DNA of 64,000 nucleotides from an uncultured Pirellulaceae bacterium (GCA_938091115.1 CALKNI010000147.1:1-64000), one strand, 5' to 3'. Shown: positions 1-8,371, numbered from the stretch's first letter. Numbers and translations are program-made. Notes: generated from the sequence alone by a model not told the origin.

Positions 1-1
1 T

Positions 2-475
2 GAAACGAATGAAGCACTGGAAGAGCTAATCTTTTTTGGTAGTCAAACTAGGCGTCAGATCAATGAAAATGGATTTGGGAATTTAAATGCTAGTTGGGCT
101 GGCTTTTTGAGTGAGCAGCTTACTTGTTCTCACGCCAAAATTTCGATTCGAGTTACCGACGAAAACGGGGGCGTGAGAACATGGGTCGAACCGACTCTGG
201 TTCCGTTTGATCGTCGTCATGTTTTTAAAATGAAAACGAATTCTCTGCAGTCATTAGTCACAAGTGGCACGGTTAAACGAGTTGGATTGAACCATGCTTG
301 GATTCGATTGTGACTCGAAGGTGTGCACTTTGTTGCAGGGCCGTGGTTCGCGGTTCATCGAGATGGAGAAGGTTGGCAGACACTCGGGCAGGTATGGATT
401 AGTGACGGAGCACAGGACTGCCAGGGGAAAATTGAAGTAAAAGTCGAATTAGAGCGATTGGCTGCCGAGTCTTAG
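2..475 (+). pseudogene. TGA-interrupted reading frame, unrecognised protein, 5' end outside window
   Basis: One frame is open from base 2 to the TAG at 473-475 except for a single TGA at 311-313. The ORF track shows only the piece 107-313. Both sides read like real protein: upstream SWAGFLSEQL and VEPTLVPFDRRHVF, downstream EGVHFVAGPWFAVHRDGEGW. The frame enters from the left edge, so the true start is not visible. TGA is one transition away from both TGG (Trp) and CGA (Arg), so a nonsense mutation or a base-call error is the simplest reading. The residue context has no CxxU/UxxC redox motif and I see no convincing SECIS hairpin after it. I do not recognise the family. The next gene begins 88 bp downstream on the same strand. 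Confidence 0.5.
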
Positions 476-563
476 AACAGCTAATCGTTAAAGTTATGAT
501 TGAGTTTTGATAAAAGTGCATCAAGCGTAAACAAATGATTTATTATTTTCAGCAGGTTCAGTA

Positions 564-3119
564 ATGAATAAACGAGATATATTTACAATCTTATTTTCAG
601 TAGTCGCGGGTTTGGTGATCCTTACTCAAGTGAAAGCTGATCCCTGTGGAATGGTACCTCCAATTTTTATTGGCAATCAATCACCAATCACACGCATTGG
701 GTTACAGAAAACATATGTTTTTCATAAAGACGGGGTGGAGACGTTTGTGATTCGCCCTGGATTTTCTGGAAAGGTTGATAATTTTGGAATGTTAATTCCG
801 TTTCCTAATCCGCCTGAGTTAAGGAAAGTTGCGGATGATACGTTTGAACAAATTGCCAACGCAATTGACCCGCCGGAAGTGGTGGTTGATTTGAGGTTAA
901 GGAAGATGATGATGCGGAGGGGAGGAGCGGTGCCAGAGGCGGCGATGTCCGCCGATACACCACTGATGATAAAAAAGAGTTCAGTTCAGGTATTAAAAGA
1001 GGAAGCCGTTGGAATGTATGAAGTCGCAGTTCTCTCAGCGGGTTCAGCGGAAGCTCTTAAAAAATGGATGGATAAAAATAGTTATAAATACCCGGAAGGG
1101 ATGGACGATGTCACCGCCGATTACATTTCTGAAGGTTGGTGTTTTGTTGCGGTCAAAACAAAAGTCGGAGATCGTGGGGCGGTTAATCCGCAACCTGGAC
1201 AACGTCGAGTAAAACCTGATCTTCCCGACGGTAGTGTTTTCGACGGAAATGTTCAGGGAATGGGGTTTCGTTTCAAATCCGAAGAGTTAGTTGTACCAAT
1301 GAGATTGTCCGCATTTAACAAAGGTGAATTGCGAAATGTTGTTTATCTGTTGACCGATGGCCCGCGAAAGATCCGGGCAATTCCCGAGGAATATGTCGTT
1401 CGGCAGGTCAGCGGAAGCGATTTGTTTAACAACGTTACGCGTCCGTTGCCACTTCGTATTATTGGTGGAACGGAGAAAGATATTCCTGAGTATCGTCGAA
1501 CGCAACTTGTAAAGGAACGGAATCCAGAGCCAAAAAATGGAATGGCCAAAGAGTTGTTTGCGTCTGATCTTCTTGCAGTTGCCGATGGCACGCTTGCTCT
1601 TGGCCATGAAGAACAAGAGAAAGAGTTGTTAAACATCGGGGAGTATTTTGGGCTCCGCGGTCCTGAAATCGATCGCAAGAATGCCATGGCTTTAAAGGGT
1701 GATCGCGAGAAGACGGTTGCGTCGGGACTCGAATTATTAAAATCAATGACTCTCACGGTTGTGGACGGTGATTTCCCAAGGGAGGTTCTCGCGAAAGAGA
1801 ATTTGACGTTTGCCAATTATCAGATGCCTCGCAACCGAAATAACACTCTGAACTATGATGCCAATCGTTTTGGCCCCGGTTCCAAGAAAGAGGGTGTGCT
1901 GAAAGTTGGTTCGATTGATTGGAGCAAGGTTGATGCTCAAGTCGCCGATACACAAAACGCAGGGGTTGGTGGGGCTGCTGCTGTGGACGGCTTAGGTGCT
2001 AATTCCTACACGACGGTTGTTTTTGTTTTTGGATTTTTGGGGATATTGGTTTTGCGTCGTTCTCGAGCGACGATGGTCGTGGTTTTGTTGATGCTGGGAG
2101 CGTTTGCCATTCCGGCATTTGCTGCTGAGCCGAATGCTCTCGAATCACAAGAGGAGATGGTCGCGCAACTTGAAACATCAAAAACAGCACAGTCGGCGAT
2201 CAAGTCAATTGTTGCCAATGCGAACGAGAGTGACGCCAATCGCGAGATCATGATTAAAAAACTCTTGGTGGTCATTGACGAAGATAAGAGTATTCCTAAA
2301 CGAGGATGGGCGATTGCAGCTTTGGCAGAGATTGGGGGGCAGGATGTTGATGAATATCTTCTGAATGTTCATGCGAACGATTCACAAAACACAGTCGTTC
2401 GAACTTGGGCTGCTGCTGCGAGAGTTACGATGACGAAGACGACCAATGGACTAATTGAAAAAGCAAATTTGATCCCTCAATTTCCAAGTTTAGGGCGACC
2501 GATCGGAATGCGGATCGTCGAAGAAATGGAAGCAAATTCGGGGAATGTTAAGGCGAACCAGGTTCTGGAAGTTGCTTTTAAGGTACCTCAAATCGCAGCC
2601 GCGTTGGCACCAATTATCATAGCCTATACACCACAAGAACTGACCGAAGTGATGGTGGACGGGAATGTTCCCCAAGTTCGGCGGATGGCGGCTGGGTATT
2701 TAGGAGCCATTGCCGGCCAAGGAAAGCGTGAGGAAGTTGCAACATCGGTTGTTGAGTCGCTTGCGTTTGATGCTATGGCAAAGGATGTTCCCTGGAAAGG
2801 TGGAGCTTTGTTTCTACCGGCAATTTCTTGGCAGAAGCCCGAGGCGACAAAGCTGGTCGGGGAATTGGTGCGATGGATGCTATGGTGTGACGCCAACAAC
2901 AGGCAGGAAGAGAAGAGCCAACTTCATAATAATTTGCGTAGTTTGGCTTTGGCCAGAGTCGCAGGCTACAAGTCTCCTGGGTGGCAGAATGTTGATACGA
3001 ATGAGTGGTTGTTAGCCTGGGGAAGCGTCGTAGGGCGGAAAGGTATCGAAGAAATTTTGAAAGAGCAGGATCTCAGTATGCGTGGCAAATATGGCGAGGT
3101 ATTAAATCGGCTAAAATAG
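564..3119 (+). CDS. DUF2330 domain protein fused to HEAT-like repeat domain, exported
   Basis: 851 aa. Residues 1-25 form a signal peptide (hydrophobic core, LTQVKA then DPCG). The following DPCGMVPPIFIG and the roughly 300 residues after it resemble the DUF2330 family of secreted proteins of unknown function. Around residues 481-500 there is a hydrophobic segment followed by LRRSRA, like a C-terminal membrane anchor. Immediately after, from Met504, comes a second signal-peptide-like stretch (MVVVLLMLGAFAIPAFA followed by AEPN). Residues about 560-840 contain helical, HEAT-like repeats such as KRGWAIAALAEIGGQDVDEYLL. So it looks like two exported proteins joined in frame without a stop. No recognisable enzyme motif. 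It stands alone, with 227 bp before the protease gene downstream. Start chosen because it gives the full signal peptide. Family calls are from memory of motif patterns. Confidence 0.7.
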   Translation: MNKRDIFTILFSVVAGLVILTQVKADPCGMVPPIFIGNQSPITRIGLQKTYVFHKDGVETFVIRPGFSGKVDNFGMLIPFPNPPELRKVADDTFEQIANAIDPPEVVVDLRLRKMMMRRGGAVPEAAMSADTPLMIKKSSVQVLKEEAVGMYEVAVLSAGSAEALKKWMDKNSYKYPEGMDDVTADYISEGWCFVAVKTKVGDRGAVNPQPGQRRVKPDLPDGSVFDGNVQGMGFRFKSEELVVPMRLSAFNKGELRNVVYLLTDGPRKIRAIPEEYVVRQVSGSDLFNNVTRPLPLRIIGGTEKDIPEYRRTQLVKERNPEPKNGMAKELFASDLLAVADGTLALGHEEQEKELLNIGEYFGLRGPEIDRKNAMALKGDREKTVASGLELLKSMTLTVVDGDFPREVLAKENLTFANYQMPRNRNNTLNYDANRFGPGSKKEGVLKVGSIDWSKVDAQVADTQNAGVGGAAAVDGLGANSYTTVVFVFGFLGILVLRRSRATMVVVLLMLGAFAIPAFAAEPNALESQEEMVAQLETSKTAQSAIKSIVANANESDANREIMIKKLLVVIDEDKSIPKRGWAIAALAEIGGQDVDEYLLNVHANDSQNTVVRTWAAAARVTMTKTTNGLIEKANLIPQFPSLGRPIGMRIVEEMEANSGNVKANQVLEVAFKVPQIAAALAPIIIAYTPQELTEVMVDGNVPQVRRMAAGYLGAIAGQGKREEVATSVVESLAFDAMAKDVPWKGGALFLPAISWQKPEATKLVGELVRWMLWCDANNRQEEKSQLHNNLRSLALARVAGYKSPGWQNVDTNEWLLAWGSVVGRKGIEEILKEQDLSMRGKYGEVLNRLK

Positions 3120-3276
3120 AATCCTGCTGAAGAGAGCCTTGTTAGTGTATCTGTCGGGGTGTCTTTTCAGCCTTTTGAGACTCATTTTAAATGTGGTTTG
3201 TCGCGTGGCTTGAAATATATTTTTTGGCTTTTTGCCCGTGAAACAAGTTGTTATCGCGGGTGGTGTTAAATTCTGT

Positions 3277-3305
3277 AAACCGAACACCTTTTTTGCCGGT
3301 ATACT
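3277..3305 (+). promoter_or_regulatory. Possible promoter of the HtrA-like gene
   Basis: A good -10 hexamer TATACT lies at 3300-3305, 41 bp before the protease start. The sequence 17 bp upstream (around 3277-3282) is a poor match to TTGACA, so this is a weak call based on the -10 only. The rest of the 227-bp gap (3120-3346) shows nothing else. Confidence 0.3.
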
Positions 3306-3346
3306 GTAAGTAGTAGTTGTTACTCTCTACGGGGAACCGGATTTAA

Positions 3347-4726
3347 ATGGACTCACCTTCTGAATTTGAGCCTTCTGAATTTGAGCCTTCTAGTTCAGAG
3401 GGCTCGCCTGCGGATCATCAGCACAGTCGTTTGCCTGATCCGGAGCGGCCGAGAGTCGTCTTCACAAAGGGATCAGGCGGAATCGACCAGTCGCGTCCAT
3501 CCGAGCCAATTCCTCATCTATCATCGGGGCAACCAGCTCGAAGTGAACCCTTTCCTGTCAGCGAAAGCGCTCAGGCCAGTGCCGGGGTGGAGCACCAGCA
3601 AAGACGGGAGCGATCTGCCGTTGGCAATGCCTCAAGTTCCAGTAATTCTGGAATCGGTTTTTTTGTTTTTAGTATCGTGTTTGTGCTGGGAATGTTTTTT
3701 CTCGGGCCAGAAATGGTAGAGAGATATCAGTATTCTTTCACTCGCGGTAGAATGCTGGCTGAATACGAGTTTGCTGTTGAGAATCTTGGTAAGCAACCGC
3801 TGACAGATGTGTCTAATGCCTATCAAATGGTTGCACTTAGCGTACGCCCAAGTGTGGTTAGCATTAATGCAATCAAGGATGGAAGCGGAAGGGTTGAAGA
3901 AAACGGCATGGGTTCTGGGGTGATCATGTCGACGGACGGATTTATTCTCACGAATCAACATGTCGTTCGCGGAGCCAATTCTATTTTGATTCAATTGCAC
4001 GATCGTCGTCAATTTGTAGGGACGTTAGTTGGAGAGGACGTGTCAAGTGATTTGGCATTGTTAAAGATCGAAGCTCCAGATTTGATACCTGCAACCTGGG
4101 GCGACAGCGAGCAGGTCAATGTTGGTTCGATTGTTTGGGCGATTGGAAGTCCGTATGGTTTTCAGCACACCGTTACCTCGGGAATTATTAGTGGAAAGAA
4201 TCGGCCCGGGGACATTAACCATCCAACTCAAAGCTTGCTGCAAACGGATGCGGCGGTAAATCCTGGGAACAGTGGCGGTCCTTTAGTTGATGCTCGAGGT
4301 CGTGTAATTGGAATTAATACCTCGATTTTCGGAGACTCTTTTCAGGGAATTAGCTTCGCGGTTCCAAGTGAAACGGCCAAGTTTATTTACCGGGAACTAA
4401 GCAGCAAAGGCACCGTGACGCGCGGGTACCTAGGCGTGAAACCCGTTGAGGTAAAACATCGAGATGCGATGAGGTTACAGTTACCAGATCTCGACGGGGC
4501 GATGCTATCGCAAGTGGTTGAGGGGTCTCCCGCTTTTGCTGCGGGGATCCGATCTTTTGATATCATTCGCCAGTGGAATGAGGTTGAGGTAAAAAATTTC
4601 AAACACCTTTATCGCTTAGCTGAAATGACGCGTCCTGAAACACTCGTTCAAGTCAAATTGATTCGGGACGGGAAAGAGCAGTTAACTCAAATTGTTGTCG
4701 GAAGGCGACCCGAAAGTATGCGTTAG
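3347..4726 (+). CDS. HtrA/DegP-like trypsin-type serine protease with PDZ domain
   Basis: 459 aa. The first about 100 residues are polar and low-complexity, starting with an EFEPS tandem repeat, so they are probably cytoplasmic and disordered. A single membrane segment (about 103-120, GIGFFVFSIVFVLGMFFLG) anchors it. The protease domain shows the catalytic triad: His205 in LTNQHVV, Asp235 in SSDLALLK and Ser309 in NPGNSGGPL. A single PDZ-like domain fills about residues 360-455 (AAGIRSFDIIRQWN). This organisation, one TM then protease then one PDZ domain, fits envelope quality-control proteases of the DegS/HtrA type acting outside the membrane. The number of PDZ domains (one) resembles DegS rather than DegP. 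It lies alone between the DUF2330 gene and a decayed region. Confidence 0.9.
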   Translation: MDSPSEFEPSEFEPSSSEGSPADHQHSRLPDPERPRVVFTKGSGGIDQSRPSEPIPHLSSGQPARSEPFPVSESAQASAGVEHQQRRERSAVGNASSSSNSGIGFFVFSIVFVLGMFFLGPEMVERYQYSFTRGRMLAEYEFAVENLGKQPLTDVSNAYQMVALSVRPSVVSINAIKDGSGRVEENGMGSGVIMSTDGFILTNQHVVRGANSILIQLHDRRQFVGTLVGEDVSSDLALLKIEAPDLIPATWGDSEQVNVGSIVWAIGSPYGFQHTVTSGIISGKNRPGDINHPTQSLLQTDAAVNPGNSGGPLVDARGRVIGINTSIFGDSFQGISFAVPSETAKFIYRELSSKGTVTRGYLGVKPVEVKHRDAMRLQLPDLDGAMLSQVVEGSPAFAAGIRSFDIIRQWNEVEVKNFKHLYRLAEMTRPETLVQVKLIRDGKEQLTQIVVGRRPESMR

Positions 4727-5045
4727 GCTGTTACCCGTTAATATAAATTCGGTTTGTTCGTATGTATTTTCCTGGATCATCTCAAACGAACGTTGCCTTA
4801 GCGGTGCTTTCGACGAGGTCACTCTAGCTGTTCGGGTTTGTGGTGGTGACATCTTTTTGCAGACCCAATTCGTCGCCCTCGTTGCGCTAAGGAAATGGAT
4901 TGATTCGATAATTCCTATAGGTCGAGAGTAGGGCCGGTTCGATAAATATACGTACAGGACGGCAGGGAAACGAATTTCTTTGGCAACCAGCGTCCCCGTT
5001 CAAATTGACTTTAAAGTGAAGTAACGTCTTCCATGCCCAGGCTGA
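4727..5045. other. Gene-free stretch after the HtrA gene
   Basis: No supported gene. The ORF track entry 4692-4931 overlaps the end of the protease gene in another frame and has no recognisable motif or ribosome-binding site. A short open frame near 5020-5100 (containing FHAQAEFFFRKSKTD in frame terms) may belong to the decayed frame that follows, in a different register, which would fit a degraded gene with frameshifts. Confidence 0.4.
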
Positions 5046-5435
5046 ATTCTTCTTTCGAAAATCAAAAACCGACAGGGAATTTTCCGCCAATGTGAAAAAC
5101 TGGCCAATGCGCATTGGGGGTGGTATAAACGTTTGAAAGCTTTTGGTAATAACCTCGTCACGGTCCAACCACTGGTTGATTGTGGGATGTTAGACGATCC
5201 TGACGAAGGTGCCATGAATCATCTTTGCCAAGTCTTTGATTATCAAAATGGCGGGTATTTGGACGCAGGGACTAGGGAGTTGGCATTCCATTGAGGTTTG
5301 TATGTGCCTTACGGTTCGGTTAACCCCAAGGCTCTAGGGGTGAACCCTTACATGGCCATTGGTGCGATTTCTAAGCGCATTGCCAATCATATTGTTAACA
5401 ATCTCGGGCATTTCCATTTGTTTTCAGCGTCTTGA
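5046..5435 (+). pseudogene. Probable gene remnant with internal TGA
   Basis: A frame runs from a stop at 5043-5045 to TGA at 5433-5435, interrupted once by TGA at 5292-5294. Protein-like text is present on both sides: ANAHWGWYKRLKAFGNNLV before it, and GLYVPYGSVNPKALGVNPYM after it. There is no in-frame start codon upstream of the conserved-looking part and the frame upstream is closed, so a decayed gene is most likely. About 23 nt after the internal TGA there is a strong hairpin (GGTT/AACC plus ACCCC/GGGGT arms, loop AAGGCTCTA). Given the selenocysteine candidate elsewhere in this window, recoding was considered, but lack of a start and of a redox motif argues against it. Family not recognised. 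Confidence 0.4.
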
Positions 5436-5538
5436 GAGTCGGTGGGAAAAACTGCGGGGATACAAAGGGATGCGTCTGTTTTAGGTCTCCCGGGGTGGCT
5501 AAATAAGACTCGCTGGCCAAGGAAATCTGTTTTACGGT

Positions 5539-5567
5539 TTGACGAAACCTCACGGTGTGAGTAAAAA
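5539..5567 (+). promoter_or_regulatory. Promoter of SRP RNA
   Basis: TTGACG at 5539-5544, a 17-bp spacer, then TAAAAA at 5562-5567. This is a good sigma-70-type match, and the predicted start near 5574-5580 coincides with the 5' side of the SRP RNA stem. Confidence 0.55.
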
Positions 5568-5579
5568 ATAGGTAAATCT

Positions 5580-5682
5580 GTTGGTGAGTGAGCTCCGCGA
5601 GGGGGAGCCGTGAATTGGGTCAGGCCTGAAATATGGAGCAGCCCTAAGCGGGGTACTCTTGTGCGGAGCTCTCTCATCCGCA
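5580..5682 (+). ncRNA. ffs: Signal recognition particle RNA (4.5S-like, small bacterial type)
   Basis: The core GGGTCAGGCC...GGAGCAGCCC matches the conserved Ffh-binding helix 8 of bacterial SRP RNA (E. coli has GGTCAGG...AGCAGCC). The ends pair perfectly: GAGCTCCGC (5590-5598) with GCGGAGCTC (5663-5671), and the stem can extend a few bases outward with one mismatch. The gene sits just before dnaX-ybaB-recR, the same neighbourhood as in Bacillus (scr-dnaX-yaaK-recR), which strongly supports the call. The RNA binds Ffh and targets ribosomes making membrane and secreted proteins. Oddity: the apical loop is CCTGAAATATGG instead of the usual CC-GGAA-GG tetraloop. Exact ends are estimated. Confidence 0.85.
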
Positions 5683-5691
5683 GATTTTTTT
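5662..5691 (+). terminator. Rho-independent terminator of SRP RNA
   Basis: TGCGGA (5662-5667) pairs with TCCGCA (5677-5682), followed by GA and seven T (5685-5691). The left arm is shared with the closing stem of the SRP RNA, so the terminator hairpin and the mature fold are alternatives. Bases 5692-5855 before dnaX hold nothing else I can support. Confidence 0.6.
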
Positions 5692-5855
5692 GTAGATAGT
5701 GTTACGAATTTGAAATTTGGGCAATTTTTCTGCGATACAAGCATGTTTTTTTCGGCAGTACCGGAAAGAGGGGCTTTTCAGCTGAGGCGGGACCTACTCG
5801 TTGACTTGGTGTATCGGTTAGAATCGGTAGTCGCCAATGATGCGCGTTCAATTCT

Positions 5856-7790
5856 ATGGCCAATGGTTTTGTGATGAATTCACCTTCGCCCACCGATGAC
5901 GGACAATACAAAGTTGTCGCACTCAAATACCGCCCCCAATTGTTTGGGGAGTTGGTGGGGCAGAGCCACATTGCGACTGCATTATCTAATGCAATTGATA
6001 AAAATCGTGTCGGTCACGCGTATCTGTTTACCGGGGCACGAGGAGTTGGGAAGACTTCGTCAGCGCGTATTTTCGCCAAGTGTCTGAATTGCGTAGAGGG
6101 CCCAACAAAAACGCCTTGCGGGAAATGTGGTATTTGCGAAGCCGTTTCAGCCGGTGACGACGTCGATGTTTTAGAAATTGACGGCGCCAGTAATCGAGGA
6201 ATCGATGAGATTCGTTTGTTGCGATCCAATGCGTCAGTCCGTCCAAGTCGTTGTAAGTACAAGATATATATCATCGACGAAGTGCACATGTTAACGATGC
6301 AGGCTTTTAATGCACTGTTAAAGACGCTGGAAGAACCGCCGCCGCATGTCAAATTTATTTTTTGCACAACCGATCCGCAGAAAATACCGATTACAGTTTT
6401 GTCGCGTTGTCAGCGATTTGACTTTTCGCCTGTTCAGACAAATGAGATTTCCCAACGCCTTGCAGAGATTGCAGCGAATGAAGGTGTGACTGCTGACGAA
6501 CAGGCGTTAGCTTTGTTGGCTCGACGCGCAAACGGGTCAATGCGAGACAGTCAGTCTTTACTTGAGCAACTTTTTTCGTTTTGTGGAAACTCGATTTCCG
6601 TTCAGGAAGTCCATGAGTTACTTGGGACTGCGGACATGGGCAGAATTGCCGATATCTCAACTGCAATGGTAAACGCTGACCCCATGACGGCCCTGAATTT
6701 AATTCATCACGGAATCAAAGATGGGGTTGATTCAGGGCAAATGGCAGATCAATTGCTCGGGTATTTTAGAGACATGATGATCGCTAGTGTCGATTGCAGT
6801 CCCGACACTTTTTTGAATTGCAGCGAAGGCGACCTCGAACACTTAAAAGTACTTTCCAATGCCATTGGTTTGGAAACAATTCTCACGATCGTGCAGCTGT
6901 TGGATTCGGCAGTGGTTCGAATGCAATCAAGTTTACACGGCAGAACATTGTTGGAAGCAGCTGTTGTTCGAGTTTGTAATCTTGAGAAATTGGAAACGAT
7001 TTCTGAATTGGTTGCCCAGTTGTCAGATCCCAAAGCCCCGAAGGCATTGGGAAACGCTGCGCCGCGTCAGCGTGTTGAGATGAGGCAAGTCCATAGTTCT
7101 GCAGCCGATCAGGAAGCTTTAAAAAAAAAGGAAATAGCACCTAGTCAAACACCGCCGCGATCTGCAACAGGCGTGGCGATAGCGACTGATACGCAAGTAC
7201 CTTCTATCACAGGGCGAGACGAGGCTTCCGGGGAAGCTCAACGTAGTTCGGAAGTTGTTTCCGCCGGCGGTTCGCTCGAATCAATGATTGCGGCTACTCC
7301 AGAATTGCCTGCCAGAAGTCAGACAGCCATAACTGGAGAACCGGCGGAAGCCGATAGTGGAGCTAGTTCTCGATCAGATACTCGTTCGACGAGTGCAGAT
7401 GCCAGTTCGATCGAAGCACACTGGAAAACGGTACTCGAAACGATGGGCGATATGACCGCTGAAATGGCTTCCAATTATGAATCGGTTGAACTTCGGGGAT
7501 CGGATCAATTATTCGTTACTTTGCGAGATAAGGTGAGTCGAGATCTTTGTATTAAGCCCGAACGCCGCGCTCGTTTTGAGGAGGCGTTTGAGAAGGTAGC
7601 TCAGCACAAGGTTCGTGTTGAGTTTTTGGTCTCCCCAAAGGCAATAGGGAGCGCGGCACCGAAGCCTAAACTTACCCGTGCACAACAGATGAGGAAATTG
7701 CAGGATGTGGCATTGGTCAAGCAGGCGATGGAGTTGTTTGACGGTGAGATTACTGGTTTTCGTGAGCCAGTACCTTCGAAACAGCGTTGA
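5856..7790 (+). CDS. dnaX: DNA polymerase III subunit gamma/tau
   Basis: 644 aa. Clamp-loader ATPase of the replisome. Residues 24-36 carry KYRPQLFGELVGQ; the Walker A motif is GARGVGKTSSA (about 60-70); zinc-binding cysteines 79, 88, 91 and 94 follow (CGKCGIC); DEVHMLT is the Walker B/DExH; EEPPPHVKFIFCTT and SRCQRFDF are the sensor and arginine-finger regions. Domains I-III end near residue 370. A low-complexity linker (about 385-530) leads to a C-terminal tau-like region that would contact the polymerase and helicase. At codons 422-425 the gene has a TTAAAAAAAAAGG run with stops just downstream in both other frames, suggesting that a short gamma form is also made (see separate entry). Start could also be ATG 5874. 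It begins the dnaX-ybaB-recR run. Confidence 0.95.
   Translation: MANGFVMNSPSPTDDGQYKVVALKYRPQLFGELVGQSHIATALSNAIDKNRVGHAYLFTGARGVGKTSSARIFAKCLNCVEGPTKTPCGKCGICEAVSAGDDVDVLEIDGASNRGIDEIRLLRSNASVRPSRCKYKIYIIDEVHMLTMQAFNALLKTLEEPPPHVKFIFCTTDPQKIPITVLSRCQRFDFSPVQTNEISQRLAEIAANEGVTADEQALALLARRANGSMRDSQSLLEQLFSFCGNSISVQEVHELLGTADMGRIADISTAMVNADPMTALNLIHHGIKDGVDSGQMADQLLGYFRDMMIASVDCSPDTFLNCSEGDLEHLKVLSNAIGLETILTIVQLLDSAVVRMQSSLHGRTLLEAAVVRVCNLEKLETISELVAQLSDPKAPKALGNAAPRQRVEMRQVHSSAADQEALKKKEIAPSQTPPRSATGVAIATDTQVPSITGRDEASGEAQRSSEVVSAGGSLESMIAATPELPARSQTAITGEPAEADSGASSRSDTRSTSADASSIEAHWKTVLETMGDMTAEMASNYESVELRGSDQLFVTLRDKVSRDLCIKPERRARFEEAFEKVAQHKVRVEFLVSPKAIGSAAPKPKLTRAQQMRKLQDVALVKQAMELFDGEITGFREPVPSKQR
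7111..7144 (+). promoter_or_regulatory. Candidate dnaX programmed slippage site
   Basis: SD-like AGGAAG (7111-7116) is followed after 7 nt by the heptamer A AAA AAG (7124-7130), within a run of nine A. A -1 shift gives GGA AAT AGC ACC TAG, stopping at 7142-7144 and making about 429 aa. A +1 shift, or loss of one A, stops at TAG 7135-7137. E. coli dnaX uses the same heptamer with an upstream SD-like element, and Thermus dnaX slips on an A9 run. A possible stem GCCGCG/CGTGGC at 7154-7177 is further downstream than the E. coli one. Confidence 0.65.
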
Positions 7791-7855
7791 GTTGACTCGA
7801 GTAAAGCGGTTTAGCTATGGAATCGCAGTTGTTTATATTTTGTTTGGAGATTGAG

Positions 7856-8251
7856 ATGTTAAAAGGACTCGGAAACATCGCTGCCTTGATGAAGCAGGCG
7901 CGTACGATGGGCCCCCGAATGCAGGAGCAAATGGAGGAACTCAAATCGAAAACGGTTCACGGTGCTTCGGGTGGCGGCATGATCAGGGTTCAGGCAAATG
8001 GTATTGGGCAGATATTGAGCGTTTTAATTGATCCTGCTCTTTCCGAGCAAAGCGATGTAGAGATGATTCAAGACCTTCTACCGGCGGCAATTAATGACGC
8101 GTTGGAGAAGCATCAGCAATTGAGAATGGAAGTAATGCAGTCGGTAACCGAAGATCTGCCTCTCCCCGGAAACATGGAAGACATGTTGAAGCAATTTATG
8201 GGTGGAGACGAGGGAGACGACTCCTCAGGATTGACTTCACCAATAGTTTGA
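7856..8251 (+). CDS. YbaB/EbfC family nucleoid-associated protein
   Basis: 131 aa from the internal start at 7856. The ORF track start (7817) adds 13 residues with no family counterpart; the YbaB family begins with a short Met-x-x-Gly-(Leu)-Gly-Asn stretch, here MLKGLGNIAALMKQA, and GGAG precedes this ATG by about 9 nt. Small dimeric DNA-binding protein, expected to be cytoplasmic; visible family features are the N-terminal helix, the central VHGASGGGMIRVQANG strand region and DLLPAAINDALEK near the C-terminus. The C-terminus is acidic (GGDEGDD). Located between dnaX and recR, as in most bacteria. Confidence 0.9.
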   Translation: MLKGLGNIAALMKQARTMGPRMQEQMEELKSKTVHGASGGGMIRVQANGIGQILSVLIDPALSEQSDVEMIQDLLPAAINDALEKHQQLRMEVMQSVTEDLPLPGNMEDMLKQFMGGDEGDDSSGLTSPIV

Positions 8252-8371
8252 TTGCTTAAGTATCGAGTATCGCACATTTTAGCTGCAGAGATTTTTACAT
8301 TTGCCGGGATGGATGTTGGCAATCGGCAGGCGTTTCAAAGGTAAATCAGGGAAGGTAGAGAACACGAGATC

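Noticed and set aside
107-313. ORF as an independent 68-aa gene
   Set aside because: It is the middle of a longer frame (2-475) cut by TGA; no ribosome-binding site precedes its start.
311-313. Selenocysteine at the left-edge TGA
   Set aside because: No neighbouring Cys pair or redox motif and no convincing SECIS stem; a nonsense change from TGG or CGA is simpler.
4692-4931. ORF at the end of the HtrA gene
   Set aside because: Overlaps the protease end in another frame, with no motif and no start signal.
5659-5874. ORF before dnaX
   Set aside because: Its first part lies on the SRP RNA and terminator; no family resemblance.
7154-7177. Hairpin downstream of the dnaX slippery run as part of the signal
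   Set aside because: It begins about 23 nt after the slip site, further than in E. coli, and has a 12-nt loop; kept only as a note.
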